64,000 nt of DNA, taken from NCBI RefSeq assembly GCF_000316685.1, contig NC_019680.1, positions 2,923,407-2,987,406 on the forward strand, written 5' to 3'. Below are positions 19,442 to 28,264 of the stretch, in pieces. This DNA comes from Synechococcus sp. PCC 6312 (GTDB lineage: Bacteria; Cyanobacteriota; Cyanobacteriia; Thermosynechococcales; Thermosynechococcaceae). The number at the start of each line of letters is the position of its first letter. Position 1 is the stretch's first letter. The notes below the pieces were generated by a model. That model was not told the DNA's origin. It did not search any database and saw only the letters and a list, made by a program, of their open reading frames with translations. Made by a program: the position numbers and the translations under genes.

Positions 19442-20343
19442 TAGTAATTACAAATAAGTCTTAGAGATTGCGGTTGGCATAGTCTCGAATAATGTCATCA
19501 ATGGCGGTGTCTGGCGTTGCATACTGTCTTCGTTTCTTCAAGGCAGCAAAATCGTGCTCAATCTTGTTAAAGTCTGGCGAGTATTTGGGTAGGAAGAGCA
19601 CCTGATGCGCGCATTGGTGGGCAATGTCTCGAATCACATTTTTCCGGTGAATCGGGGCATTGTCTAAAATCAACACGGACGGGACTTGGAGGGTCGGTAA
19701 TACCCACTCAGACAGCCATTTCTCAAAACATCCGGCATCAACGCTTCCCTCAACTACCATGGGGGCTAATAGAGCATCTTTGCATCTGGCCATGAGTAGA
19801 TTTTCCCGTTTTTCTCGTTTTCCGGTTCTGTCTGCAAAAAGCTTGGTGCCTCGTTGGGCCCACCCCCAGGGTTGAGAGACTCGGTTGTCAAAGCCACTTT
19901 CATCGATGTAAACGAGATGTCTCGACCCCTGTCGCTTCACAATCTCCTGTAATTGCTTGAGATAGACTTGACGTTCCTGAGGATTGCGTTCTCGATACTT
20001 TTGCTGTTTTTTTTCGGGTAATTTTCATCTGCTTCAGGGCATACCAAATGGCGTGAATGTTCACCCCGAAATGGGCTGCTCGGTCACAGAGGCGGGCATT
20101 GGGGTGGTCTTTAACGTGCTGTTCTAGAACCGCCCAATCGAGCTTGCGCTGACGACGTTTGACAACGGTGGGACGTAAATCCTCTCGGTTCAACCAGTTA
20201 TAGACCGTTGCCGGACACACCTGAAACCGACGAGATGCCTCTGCTTTGCTGCCACCCTCTTTTACAAAGGTCACGACTCGGGTGCGCAAATCCATGCTGT
20301 ACGGCATTGACTTTTCATCTTTACTTCTTAATTGAAAGTACTA
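19442..20343 (-). mobile_element. IS630-type insertion sequence
   Basis: About 902 bp. Imperfect terminal inverted repeats are TAGTAATTACAAATAAG at the left edge and TAGTACTTTCAATTAAG on the opposite strand at the right edge. Both ends abut a TA dinucleotide (19440-19441 and 20344-20345), the target duplicated by IS630/Tc1-mariner elements. The interior codes for a DDE transposase in two frames on the minus strand. The exact ends are read by eye and may shift by 2 bp because each edge reads GATATAGTA. Confidence 0.75.
19461..20307 (-). CDS. IS630 family transposase, two frames joined at an A8 slippery run
   Basis: The first frame (20307 to 19900) gives the helix-turn-helix part: MPYSMDLRTRVVTFVKEGG, SKAEASRRFQVCPATVYNWL. 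The second frame (to 19461) gives the DDE domain: HLVYIDESGFD, VLILDNAPIHRK and FLPKYSPDFNKIEHDF, the three catalytic acids in IDES, LDN and IEH. They overlap around a run of eight A on the minus strand (20007-20014), a usual site of programmed frameshifting in IS630; joining there reads ITRKKQQKYRERNP and continues into the DDE frame. It could equally be a true frameshift mutation, but the A run favours programmed slippage and an intact element. Confidence 0.8.
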
Positions 20344-20345
20344 TA

Positions 20346-20758
20346 TCATTACTGTCATCGCTTCAGAATTTAGGAATGTCAGGCCATGATGTTTTAGCTT
20401 AATATTAGTTGATATTTGATCTCCATTTTTGGATAGTTAAATGCAGGTAGGGCATCTGCTTTAGACACACAACTCGTTGCAATCGTGCTTTAAATCAATT
20501 AAATATAAATACCTCTCCAGGTTGAAGAGTGAGATTTTCACTTACAGGAGTTACGGACTAATTATCGTTATTATCGGGATAGAAATTGATCAGGCCCTCT
20601 AGGGTGTGGAGATAACTAACCGAGCTACCCCAGTCCCTAAATATGAAAAGGCTGAGTCAAGCCCTAGCAGCGACCGATATTTCAGCCAATTTGATTACAG
20701 AGTAGAACTGGCCTGGCAGTGTAGGATTAAACAGAATCTCATTTGGCCGCTGTGATCT
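20346..20758. other. Non-coding stretch between the IS element and carB
   Basis: About 410 bp with no convincing frame. It must carry the carB promoter. CCAGG and CTGGCCTGG lie close to the carB start, and no PyrR-type or other known regulatory structure was recognised. Confidence 0.4.
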
Positions 20759-23700
20759 ATGCCCCGTCGTACTGACCTGAAAAAAATTCTCCTGATTGGC
20801 TCAGGGCCCATTGTGATTGGCCAGGCCTGTGAATTTGACTACTCTGGCACCCAGGCCTGTAAGGCATTACGGGAAGAAGGCTACGAGGTAATCCTGATCA
20901 ACTCCAACCCAGCCACGATCATGACGGATCCGGAAACAGCGGATCGCACCTACATTGAACCTCTCACGCCTGAAATTGTCGAAAAGGTGATTGCCAAAGA
21001 ACAACCGGATGCCATGCTCCCAACCATGGGTGGGCAAACGGCCTTGAATTTAGCCGTGAGTTTGGCCAAATCTGGAGTACTGGAAAAATACGGCGTTGAG
21101 TTAATTGGGGCCAAGTTACCCGCGATTGAAATGGCTGAAGACCGGAAACTGTTCAAAGAAGCCATGGCTCGAATTGGTGTCCCGGTTTGTCCCTCGGGCC
21201 TGGCGGAAACCATGGCAGAGTCGAAGGCTATTGCCCACCAAATCGGGAGCTATCCCCTCATCATTCGGCCAGCGTTTACGCTTGGAGGAACCGGGGGCGG
21301 GATTGCCTACAACCAAGAAGAATTTGAAGAAATTGCCGCGTCCGGGTTAGATGCCAGTCCGGTCTCTCAGATTTTGATTGAGCAGTCCCTAATTGGCTGG
21401 AAAGAATACGAGTTGGAGGTGATGCGGGACTTAGCCGATAATGTGGTGATCATTTGCTCCATTGAAAATATTGACCCGATGGGGATTCATACTGGCGACT
21501 CGATTACCGTGGCTCCAGCCCAAACCCTGACCGATAAGGAATATCAACGCCTCCGGGATGCCTCGATTAAGATCATTCGGGAAATTGGTGTCGAAACCGG
21601 CGGCTCCAATATTCAATTTGCGGTGAATCCGGACAACGGCGACTTCATTGTGATTGAGATGAATCCCCGCGTTTCCCGTTCGTCGGCCCTGGCTTCTAAG
21701 GCGACTGGGTTTCCGATTGCCAAGATGGCGGCGAAACTGGCAGTGGGTTATACCCTCGATGAAATTCCCAACGACATCACCCGGAAAACCCCGGCCAGCT
21801 TTGAACCGACAATTGACTATGTTGTCACCAAAATTCCCCGGTTTGCCTTTGAAAAATTCCCTGGTTCCCAGGCCGTATTGACCACCCAAATGAAATCTGT
21901 TGGTGAAGCCATGGCCATGGGGCGAACCTTCCAAGAGTCGTTTCAAAAAGCATTACGGTCTCTGGAAACAGGCCGGGCGGGTTGGGGCTGTGATCAAGCG
22001 GAGAAACTCCCTAGTCTCGAGCATATTCGGGCTAACCTCCGGACTCCCAACCCCGACCGGATTCTCACGGTGCGCCAGGCCATGTTGATGGGAATGACCG
22101 TTGAGGATATTTATGAACTCACTGCCATTGATCCCTGGTTCTTACACGAATTCCAAGAATTATTAGAAACCGAGAAATTCCTCAAGCGCAAAGCCCTAAC
22201 CCAAATCACTGCTGATGAAATGTGGACGGTGAAGCAACAGGGATTCAGTGATCGCCAAATTGCCTACGCAACCAAATCCACGGAAGATCAAGTGCGGGCC
22301 TATCGTAAATCCTTGGCTGTGATTCCGGTCTATAAAACCGTGGATACCTGCGCCGCTGAATTTGAAGCCACCACGCCCTACTACTACTCGGCTTATGAAC
22401 GCCCCACCCAACGGGTAAATTTGGAATCCGGTCAAGTGGAAACCATCGCCCCCGACTCGGAAGTGTTACCAGCCACGAAACCACGAGTGATGATTCTCGG
22501 CTCTGGCCCGAACCGCATCGGCCAAGGGATTGAGTTTGACTATTGCTGTTGTCATGCCGCCTATGCTTTGTCTGCGGATGGCTATGAAACGATCATGGTC
22601 AACTCCAACCCGGAAACCGTCTCCACCGACTACGACACCAGTGACCGCCTTTATTTTGAACCCCTGACCAAAGAAGATGTTTTGAATATCATCGAAGTCG
22701 AAAAACCCGTGGGCGTGATCATTCAATTTGGCGGTCAAACGCCCTTAAAACTGGCGGTTCCGCTCCAGGCCTACCTAAATCAACAAGGGCCAGAAGGCAC
22801 CACCAAAATTTGGGGTACATCACCAGATTCCATTGATATTGCTGAAGATCGGGAGCGGTTTGAACGGATTTTACGGGAGCTAGACATTCCTCAACCCGCC
22901 AATGGCCTGGCCCGGAGTTTTAATGAAGCCCTGGCCGTGGCCCAACGAATTAGTTACCCCGTGGTGGTTCGCCCCAGTTATGTTTTAGGCGGTCGGGCCA
23001 TGGAAATTGTCTATTCCGACAGTGAACTGGAACGCTACATGACCTATGCCGTTTTGGTCGAACCGGATCACCCGATTTTGATTGATAAGTTTCTCGAAAA
23101 TGCCATTGAAGTGGATGTGGATGCTATTGCTGATGCCCAAGGAAATGTGGTTATTGGTGGGGTGATGGAGCACATTGAACAGGCCGGGATTCACTCTGGA
23201 GATTCTGCTTGTAGTTTGCCGCCCCAAACCCTGTCGCCCCAGGTCTTAGAAACGATCCGGGCCTGGAGTGTCTCCTTAGCCAAAGCCTTGAATGTGATTG
23301 GCCTGATGAATTTGCAGTTGGCGGTGCAGGGGGATCAAATCTTTATGATTGAAGCCAACCCCCGCGCCTCTCGGACGGTTCCCTTTGTCTCAAAAGCCAT
23401 TGGGATTCCCCTTGCCAAAATTGCCGCCCGCTTGATGTCAGGAAAAACCTTGGCAGAACTGGGTCTGACGGCAGAAAAAATTCCCAACCATGTGGCGGTC
23501 AAAGAAGCGGTGTTGCCCTTTGAGAAATTTGCTGGCACCGATACCCTCCTCGGCCCGGAAATGCGCTCCACGGGTGAAGCCATGGGGATTGACGTGGATT
23601 TTGGCCAGGCCTTTGCCAAGTCCCAACTCTCTGCTAATCAAAAACTGCCATTATCGGGAACGGTCTTTGTCTCCATGAGTAATCGGGATAAAAAAGCGAT

Positions 23701-24055
23701 TGCCCCGGTGATTAAAGATTTACAGGCCCTGGGGTTTCAGGTTTTAGCGACAGAAGGGACACGGGCGGCCTTACTGGACTCTGGCCTGGAAAATATTGAA
23801 CTGGTGCTCAAACTCCATGAAGGGCGGCCCAATGTTTTGGATGCCATCAAAAACCAACAAATCCATCTGATCTTGAACACCCCCTCCGGGGAAGAAGCCC
23901 AGGCCGATGGTCGGTTAATTCGCCGGTCTGCCTTGACCTATAAAATCCCGATGGTAACGACAATTGCCGGAGCCAAAGCCACCGCCGCTGCCATCAAAGC
24001 CCTGCAAACAAATCCCTTACAAGTGAAAGCGATTCAGGACTATCACAGTAGTTAG
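20759..24055 (+). CDS. carB: Carbamoyl-phosphate synthase large subunit
   Basis: Makes carbamoyl phosphate from bicarbonate, ATP and ammonia delivered by the CarA glutaminase, for pyrimidines and arginine. The 1098-residue product has the family's two ATP-grasp halves: the first begins [20 protein letters not shown], the second [17 protein letters not shown]. Each half has its own GGQT and NPR motifs ([17 protein letters not shown] and [16 protein letters not shown]). The C-terminal 130 residues are the MGS-like allosteric domain ([20 protein letters not shown]). carA is not in the window. The gene starts with ATG 20759. Confidence 0.97.
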   Translation: MPRRTDLKKILLIGSGPIVIGQACEFDYSGTQACKALREEGYEVILINSNPATIMTDPETADRTYIEPLTPEIVEKVIAKEQPDAMLPTMGGQTALNLAVSLAKSGVLEKYGVELIGAKLPAIEMAEDRKLFKEAMARIGVPVCPSGLAETMAESKAIAHQIGSYPLIIRPAFTLGGTGGGIAYNQEEFEEIAASGLDASPVSQILIEQSLIGWKEYELEVMRDLADNVVIICSIENIDPMGIHTGDSITVAPAQTLTDKEYQRLRDASIKIIREIGVETGGSNIQFAVNPDNGDFIVIEMNPRVSRSSALASKATGFPIAKMAAKLAVGYTLDEIPNDITRKTPASFEPTIDYVVTKIPRFAFEKFPGSQAVLTTQMKSVGEAMAMGRTFQESFQKALRSLETGRAGWGCDQAEKLPSLEHIRANLRTPNPDRILTVRQAMLMGMTVEDIYELTAIDPWFLHEFQELLETEKFLKRKALTQITADEMWTVKQQGFSDRQIAYATKSTEDQVRAYRKSLAVIPVYKTVDTCAAEFEATTPYYYSAYERPTQRVNLESGQVETIAPDSEVLPATKPRVMILGSGPNRIGQGIEFDYCCCHAAYALSADGYETIMVNSNPETVSTDYDTSDRLYFEPLTKEDVLNIIEVEKPVGVIIQFGGQTPLKLAVPLQAYLNQQGPEGTTKIWGTSPDSIDIAEDRERFERILRELDIPQPANGLARSFNEALAVAQRISYPVVVRPSYVLGGRAMEIVYSDSELERYMTYAVLVEPDHPILIDKFLENAIEVDVDAIADAQGNVVIGGVMEHIEQAGIHSGDSACSLPPQTLSPQVLETIRAWSVSLAKALNVIGLMNLQLAVQGDQIFMIEANPRASRTVPFVSKAIGIPLAKIAARLMSGKTLAELGLTAEKIPNHVAVKEAVLPFEKFAGTDTLLGPEMRSTGEAMGIDVDFGQAFAKSQLSANQKLPLSGTVFVSMSNRDKKAIAPVIKDLQALGFQVLATEGTRAALLDSGLENIELVLKLHEGRPNVLDAIKNQQIHLILNTPSGEEAQADGRLIRRSALTYKIPMVTTIAGAKATAAAIKALQTNPLQVKAIQDYHSS

Positions 24056-24083
24056 TCAAGCAGTTTTGTGTGTTTCCAGGCCC

Positions 24084-24767
24084 CTACAACAGGCCCCGAT
24101 AGCGAATAAAAATTAAAATTGCCGCCCACGACCCTAAGGCCACTTTAAACGCGACCAACATATTCAGGATCGGAATGATGCCACCACTGACCAGGCCCCC
24201 CAGTTCTCCTGGCGGTAATTCCCAGCCCATTAAGGTCACGGCAGCCAAAACAATGAACACCAAAACAGAGAGCTTTTCCCAAATGCCTATGTGCCAGCGT
24301 TGATAGAAACTTTGCAGCCGCTCCGGTGAGGAAATCAACGCCACCAGGCCAATGGCTGTCCCCCCGGCCACCCCCGCTGCAAATCCACCTCCCGGACTGA
24401 GATGCCCCCGAATGGCTAGTTCAATGCTGACCAAGGCGGAAATAGTCGCGCCTAACCGTGCTAAGACAATCGAGGGCTGATCCCGAAATTGATAAATTTG
24501 GCTGAGGGGGGTTTCATTGGCGAGGAGGAATCCCGCGCCCATAATGGCAATGGTGAAGACCAAGACCTCAAACATGGTGTCATGGAGACGATTGCGAAAA
24601 ATAAGCCCAGTCACCGCATTGGGTACGCCACTCTCTTCAGCAATGGCTTTGACAATCGCCAGACCGGTGATGTCTAAAACAGGATTGCCTATCCACAATA
24701 CCTTCAAGCTCAAACCAAGACCAGCCAGGCAGTACAACAGTTTTAGGGGTGTGATGGTTAGTCGCAT
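24084..24767 (-). CDS. mrpB: Mrp antiporter subunit B' (MnhB domain)
   Basis: Last gene of the mrp operon. A 227-residue membrane protein with an MnhB/MrpB domain: RNRLHDTMFEVLVFTIAIMG, then RGHLSPGGGFAAGVAGGTAI, the conserved glycine-rich loop of the family. An N-terminal helix precedes the domain and about seven membrane segments are visible. MrpB belongs to the heteromeric sodium/proton antiporter in the cytoplasmic membrane. Its start overlaps the preceding DUF4040 gene by 10 bp. Confidence 0.88.
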   Translation of the reverse strand: MRLTITPLKLLYCLAGLGLSLKVLWIGNPVLDITGLAIVKAIAEESGVPNAVTGLIFRNRLHDTMFEVLVFTIAIMGAGFLLANETPLSQIYQFRDQPSIVLARLGATISALVSIELAIRGHLSPGGGFAAGVAGGTAIGLVALISSPERLQSFYQRWHIGIWEKLSVLVFIVLAAVTLMGWELPPGELGGLVSGGIIPILNMLVAFKVALGSWAAILIFIRYRGLL

Positions 24768-25402
24768 GGGTCTGATTCCGGGGGAAAAATGACAGATTCA
24801 GAGTCTAGTGAGGTGGCGGTGCTGGGGTGGGTCAGGGTTAAACGGCTATGGTGGATCAGATTCGGGGTGAGGCCGGCCTGGAGAATGTCAAATAAACGAG
24901 GAATCCGCACCAGGATGTCAAAGGATTGGGGGGCGCGCAGCGGGCTGAGGTGGCAGATTCCGTGAACAACTCGTGACTTGAGGGCTTGGGTAAGCTGTTC
25001 TGTATCCGGGTAAGGGACAAGTTCCAAGCGCAAATGATAGGGAGCAATAATCTGACGATAGGCCGCAATCATCTCCGCAAACGGGGCCTCGTTGACCGGA
25101 TCGCAGGTGTTGTCATCACGGTTTTGGCAGAGTTCTGCTAAGACACCCAAACGCATCACCAAAGAAGAGCGCACCGCCACAGCATAGAGCGTAATCGCCA
25201 ACATGGTTCCAACTAGGGCTTCGGTCAAAGCCACATCCGCGGCTCCCAAGAGGGCATAGATTAAGGCGGCAATGGCTCCCAAAATGCCTCGGATCACTAG
25301 GGCATAGTAGGGATTGGCCTGGAACACCACCATACCGGCCGCCAGGGGCAACAAAATCATGATGCCTGTCATCAGTGGCTCAGAGTGGGCGGCCATGGTC
25401 AT
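24758..25402 (-). CDS. Mrp antiporter subunit A' (DUF4040/MbhD domain) with C-terminal extension
   Basis: A 214-residue protein. Residues about 8-85 are the DUF4040 domain (MrpA C-terminal part, MbhD-like) with three helices: YYALVIRGILGAIAALIYAL, then LGAADVALTEALVGTMLAI, which contains the conserved acidic AADVALTEA. In cyanobacteria this part is a separate subunit rather than the end of a giant MrpA. Residues about 110-214 are a soluble extension (AEMIAAYRQIIAPYHLRLEL) that looks like a periplasmic-binding-protein-like half domain, of unknown role. It overlaps its neighbours on both sides. Confidence 0.8.
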   Translation of the reverse strand: MTMAAHSEPLMTGIMILLPLAAGMVVFQANPYYALVIRGILGAIAALIYALLGAADVALTEALVGTMLAITLYAVAVRSSLVMRLGVLAELCQNRDDNTCDPVNEAPFAEMIAAYRQIIAPYHLRLELVPYPDTEQLTQALKSRVVHGICHLSPLRAPQSFDILVRIPRLFDILQAGLTPNLIHHSRLTLTHPSTATSLDSESVIFPPESDPCD

Positions 25403-25688
25403 CCTTCGGGATCAGGGTGGAGTTAGCTGGAGTTGAGCAGTAAGCTAAGACATAGCCCAAGACCGTATTCCAGATGGCGAGAGAAATAATTGCCAGGACT
25501 AATAGGGGCCATTCCCGCGGGATTTTGATTAACAGACCAATAATAATCGTCAGGGAACCCAAGGTATCAGAGACTGAAAGGCCATGAAGTTTATACAGTA
25601 CGCTGCGTTGACTTAACAGCGGAATTGTCCCCAAAAACCAAAACACCAGGCCCAGGCCAAAGCAACCATAACTTAAGAGTGTCAACAT
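25380..25688 (-). CDS. mrpG: Mrp antiporter subunit G
   Basis: A 102-residue, three-helix MnhG/MrpG protein. The hallmark is LYKLHGLSVSDTLGSLTIII, close to the family's R-x-H ... sDtlG pattern, followed by another helix (PLLVLAIISLAIWNTVLGYV). Together with MrpF it is thought to assemble with the larger proton-conducting subunits. Its start lies 6 bp after the end of mrpF, and its 3' end overlaps the DUF4040 gene by 23 bp, so the genes are translated from one messenger. Confidence 0.87.
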   Translation of the reverse strand: MLTLLSYGCFGLGLVFWFLGTIPLLSQRSVLYKLHGLSVSDTLGSLTIIIGLLIKIPREWPLLVLAIISLAIWNTVLGYVLAYCSTPANSTLIPKDDHGRPL

Positions 25689-25694
25689 CAGACT

Positions 25695-25973
25695 CTAACT
25701 CCCAGATAGTGATTGAGATTCAGATACATCATTGACGCGTTTAATGACTTGGGCGAGGAGCATTAAAGCCGCATTGCCCACACTGAGAATAATCACGCCG
25801 ACAACCCCAATCATCCAATCATCTCGGGCCACGGAAACGACTAGGATGAGGATTGATGTTTTGGTGGCCACACTGGCAAAAGCTAGCATTTTCTGCCAAA
25901 TATTATCCTGCTGGGCCGCAACCCACAATGGAATTAATAACGCAACCAACATGCCCCAGGCTATCCAATTCAT
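25695..25973 (-). CDS. mrpF: Mrp antiporter subunit F
   Basis: A 92-residue MnhF/MrpF protein with three membrane helices: IAWGMLVALLIPLWVAAQ, then MLAFASVATKTSILILVVS, and WMIGVVGVIILSVGNAALM. It overlaps mrpE by 4 bp (ATGA). The conserved basic and acidic residues between helices are present, as K in ATKTS and D in ARDDWM. It is a minor subunit of the sodium/proton antiporter complex. Confidence 0.87.
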   Translation of the reverse strand: MNWIAWGMLVALLIPLWVAAQQDNIWQKMLAFASVATKTSILILVVSVARDDWMIGVVGVIILSVGNAALMLLAQVIKRVNDVSESQSLSGS

Positions 25974-26389
25974 GGTTGTATCTCTTTGGGTTGAATTTTA
26001 TGGATTGCATACCAGTCGTCATGATGCTCGTCATGTTCATAATTAAAGACAATGGTTTTTGGGGTGAATGTAATCAGAAAAATGTCTAAAAAAACCAGGC
26101 CTGGAGTCCGCTGAGGTGGGGCTTTTTGCCGCATAATGACGACTTTTGTATGGGGTTTAATCATCATTTGGAATGCTTCCAGATAGGCCTGGGGGACTGC
26201 TTTCATCACTTTCCATAGGGCCTGGAGCCAATCCTCTAATCGACCGGGGGAGCGATGAGTGCGCGGTAACAATAAGCAGACTGTTACGCCAATGATGATA
26301 TTGGTCAACCCAAAATCGGCGGTCAACAAAAACCAAATCGCGAGTCTGAGAATTAAGTTTAAGTATCCCGTCATTGTGACACCAGCCAA
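25970..26389 (-). CDS. mrpE: Mrp antiporter subunit E
   Basis: A 139-residue MnhE/MrpE protein. An N-terminal hydrophobic stretch (LILRLAIWFLLTADFGLTNI) is followed by the family sequences VTVCLLLPRTHRS and VPQAYLEAFQMMIKP; the C-terminal part is a soluble domain of about 70 residues with FLDIFLITFTPKTIVF. The gene overlaps mrpD by 19 bp and mrpF by 4 bp. MrpE supports assembly and function of the antiporter in the species where it was tested. Confidence 0.85.
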   Translation of the reverse strand: MAGVTMTGYLNLILRLAIWFLLTADFGLTNIIIGVTVCLLLPRTHRSPGRLEDWLQALWKVMKAVPQAYLEAFQMMIKPHTKVVIMRQKAPPQRTPGLVFLDIFLITFTPKTIVFNYEHDEHHDDWYAIHKIQPKEIQP

Positions 26390-27858
26390 AACAAGCCAAT
26401 TAAAATCAAACTCATCATCCCAATTAAATGCTCTAATCCTTCCCAGGCCTGGGGATTTTCCACCCTAATCTTCCCCCCAATTAAATAATAAATAACCAAC
26501 CCAACCGCAATCGTACCTAATCCCTTCAGAATTCCAGAAAAAGTGTAAGCAGAAAGATCCACGCCATTGGCCACCACCAGGCCTAGGATTAACCAAACAC
26601 TGGCCAACAAATACCCTGGGGAAACGCCCGCCACTGGATCCGGAGCAGTTGAGTTGGCCGCGGTGATGGCTAAATTTGTCTGACCTAGAAATACGGGTTG
26701 ATGGGGGATAAACAGAAGTTTACTGTAAGCGATAACTGTACTCACCGCCGCCACCGTCATCAGGATCATCGGCCCACCACTCAAGTTTTCTAACGCTAAT
26801 GATTTCGCCCCAAAGCCGGCCAAAAGCGGTAAGCCACAGATGGACAAACTGGGAATGACTAACCCGAGCCACAGTATTCCATTTAAGGGCTGAGTTCCAT
26901 AATCATCAAAATTGCGGTGGGGAAGTTGGCCGGTGGTTAGAAATAAGCCAGACTTTGCCAGGCCATGGGCTAACCCATAAAATCCACTCACCTCTGGGGC
27001 CACTAATAACCAGCCTAATTGGGAAATCGTACTAAAGGCCAACAACCGTTTCAGATCCCGCTGTACCAAGGCGAAGCCAACCCCAAAGATCGCCGCGAGG
27101 ATGCCCAGCAGTTGTAAGGGCCAGGCCAAATCCGGGAGCAAGAGGGCAAATCTGACCAGGGGAAAGATAGCGGCTTTTTCAATAATGCCTGAGAGCAAGG
27201 CGGAAACATTGGCGGCTGATTCAGCGTTGGTTAAGGGCGACCAGAGACCGGAAATAAATAATCCTCCTTTCGTCATTAATCCTAAGAAAATGGTGACAAT
27301 GGCTTCCGGTGGGGCCTGGCTCAAACCGCTAAACATAAAGGAATGATTGGCCTGATAGACTAAAACCGCTCCCATTAAATAAAACAACAGGGCGGTATTG
27401 CTGATCATTAAATAGCGCAAGGCTAACCAAATCGCTTTTTCGGCACGGGGATAGGCGATCAATAGAAAGACGACCAAACTCACAACTTCTAGGGCGACAT
27501 AGAGACTGATTAAATCATTGGCAATAAAGCAGGAATTTAAGCCCCCGTGGAGAAACATCAACAAGGCCAAGAAAAAATAGTTCTGCCGGTTTTGCCAACT
27601 CTCCATCACCACCGCCACCATGACCAGGCCATTGGTCAGGATAAAATAACCCGCCAGAGAATCCAGATATAAATGCACCCCAAACTGATCCAAGAGCTGC
27701 ACTGGGAATCCTGGCGATAGCCCCAAGATTTGCAGAGAAAACAAGAGCGAGATCAACAGCGTGCCAATGGCAAAATAGCGATCCCAGCGGGGGAGTAAAT
27801 AAATCACCAGGCCCATGAAAAACGGCAAACACAGCCAAGCAATCGTGAGATTATTCAT
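26371..27858 (-). CDS. mrpD: Mrp antiporter subunit D (proton-conducting membrane transporter)
   Basis: A 495-residue membrane protein of the NuoL/M/N-MrpA/D superfamily with about 14 helices. Key features are FIANDLISLYVALEVVSLVV with the conserved glutamate of helix 5, AIWLALRYLMISNTALLFYL, LMTKGGLFISGLWSPLTNAE with the channel lysine, and RDLKRLLAFSTISQLGW, the broken-helix motif shared with complex I. Only one D-type subunit is present here, whereas some cyanobacterial mrp clusters have two. It probably forms the proton path of the sodium/proton antiporter. Confidence 0.92.
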   Translation of the reverse strand: MNNLTIAWLCLPFFMGLVIYLLPRWDRYFAIGTLLISLLFSLQILGLSPGFPVQLLDQFGVHLYLDSLAGYFILTNGLVMVAVVMESWQNRQNYFFLALLMFLHGGLNSCFIANDLISLYVALEVVSLVVFLLIAYPRAEKAIWLALRYLMISNTALLFYLMGAVLVYQANHSFMFSGLSQAPPEAIVTIFLGLMTKGGLFISGLWSPLTNAESAANVSALLSGIIEKAAIFPLVRFALLLPDLAWPLQLLGILAAIFGVGFALVQRDLKRLLAFSTISQLGWLLVAPEVSGFYGLAHGLAKSGLFLTTGQLPHRNFDDYGTQPLNGILWLGLVIPSLSICGLPLLAGFGAKSLALENLSGGPMILMTVAAVSTVIAYSKLLFIPHQPVFLGQTNLAITAANSTAPDPVAGVSPGYLLASVWLILGLVVANGVDLSAYTFSGILKGLGTIAVGLVIYYLIGGKIRVENPQAWEGLEHLIGMMSLILIGLFWLVSQ

Positions 27859-28229
27859 GGTTTGGGCCGAGGTAAGGCTAAATACCGTTCCTCAAGGACA
27901 TCTGTTTCTAGGGTAGGATTATCGCGGGCCAACTTCATCGCCGCAACTAATAACACGGCCTGGCTGGAAAATCCAATTACAATCGCGGTCAAAATCACGG
28001 CCTGGGGCACTGGATCCGCGTAGTTAACATTTTTAAGATGGGAGAAAATTGGTGTAAACAGGCCGGTGCGGGCGGCAATTAGAACAAAATAAGCAATCAC
28101 CCCGGTACTCATCACATCGAGAGCAATGATTTTTAACAGCACATTTCGTTTGAGAATCATGCCGCCAAAGCCAATTAAAATCGCCGCTAACACAGAGGCC
28201 TCTAAAAGCATTGGAACAACCTTAAACAA
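27855..28229 (-). CDS. mrpC: Mrp antiporter subunit C (NuoK-like)
   Basis: A 124-residue MrpC, homologous to complex I subunit NuoK, with three membrane helices. Signatures are GFGGMILKRNVLLKIIALDV in helix 1-2 and DPVPQAVILTAIVIGFSSQA with the family's DPxPQALvLTAIVIG block. It is the first mrp gene, starting 35 bp after bicA, and overlaps mrpD by 4 bp. The tight spacing shows that bicA and mrp are one transcript. The C-terminal tail (VLEERYLALPRPKP) is soluble. Confidence 0.92.
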   Translation of the reverse strand: MFKVVPMLLEASVLAAILIGFGGMILKRNVLLKIIALDVMSTGVIAYFVLIAARTGLFTPIFSHLKNVNYADPVPQAVILTAIVIGFSSQAVLLVAAMKLARDNPTLETDVLEERYLALPRPKP

Positions 28230-28264
28230 ACTAATAGACGAGATTTAAAGCTAAAAAAGGCAAC

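Noticed and set aside
21431-21946. 171-aa minus-strand frame inside carB
   Set aside because: Antisense shadow of the carB gene, rich in G, H and N as such shadows are.
20759-24055. Search for a PyrR or pyrimidine attenuator before carB
   Set aside because: No hairpin followed by a T run was found in 20346-20758.
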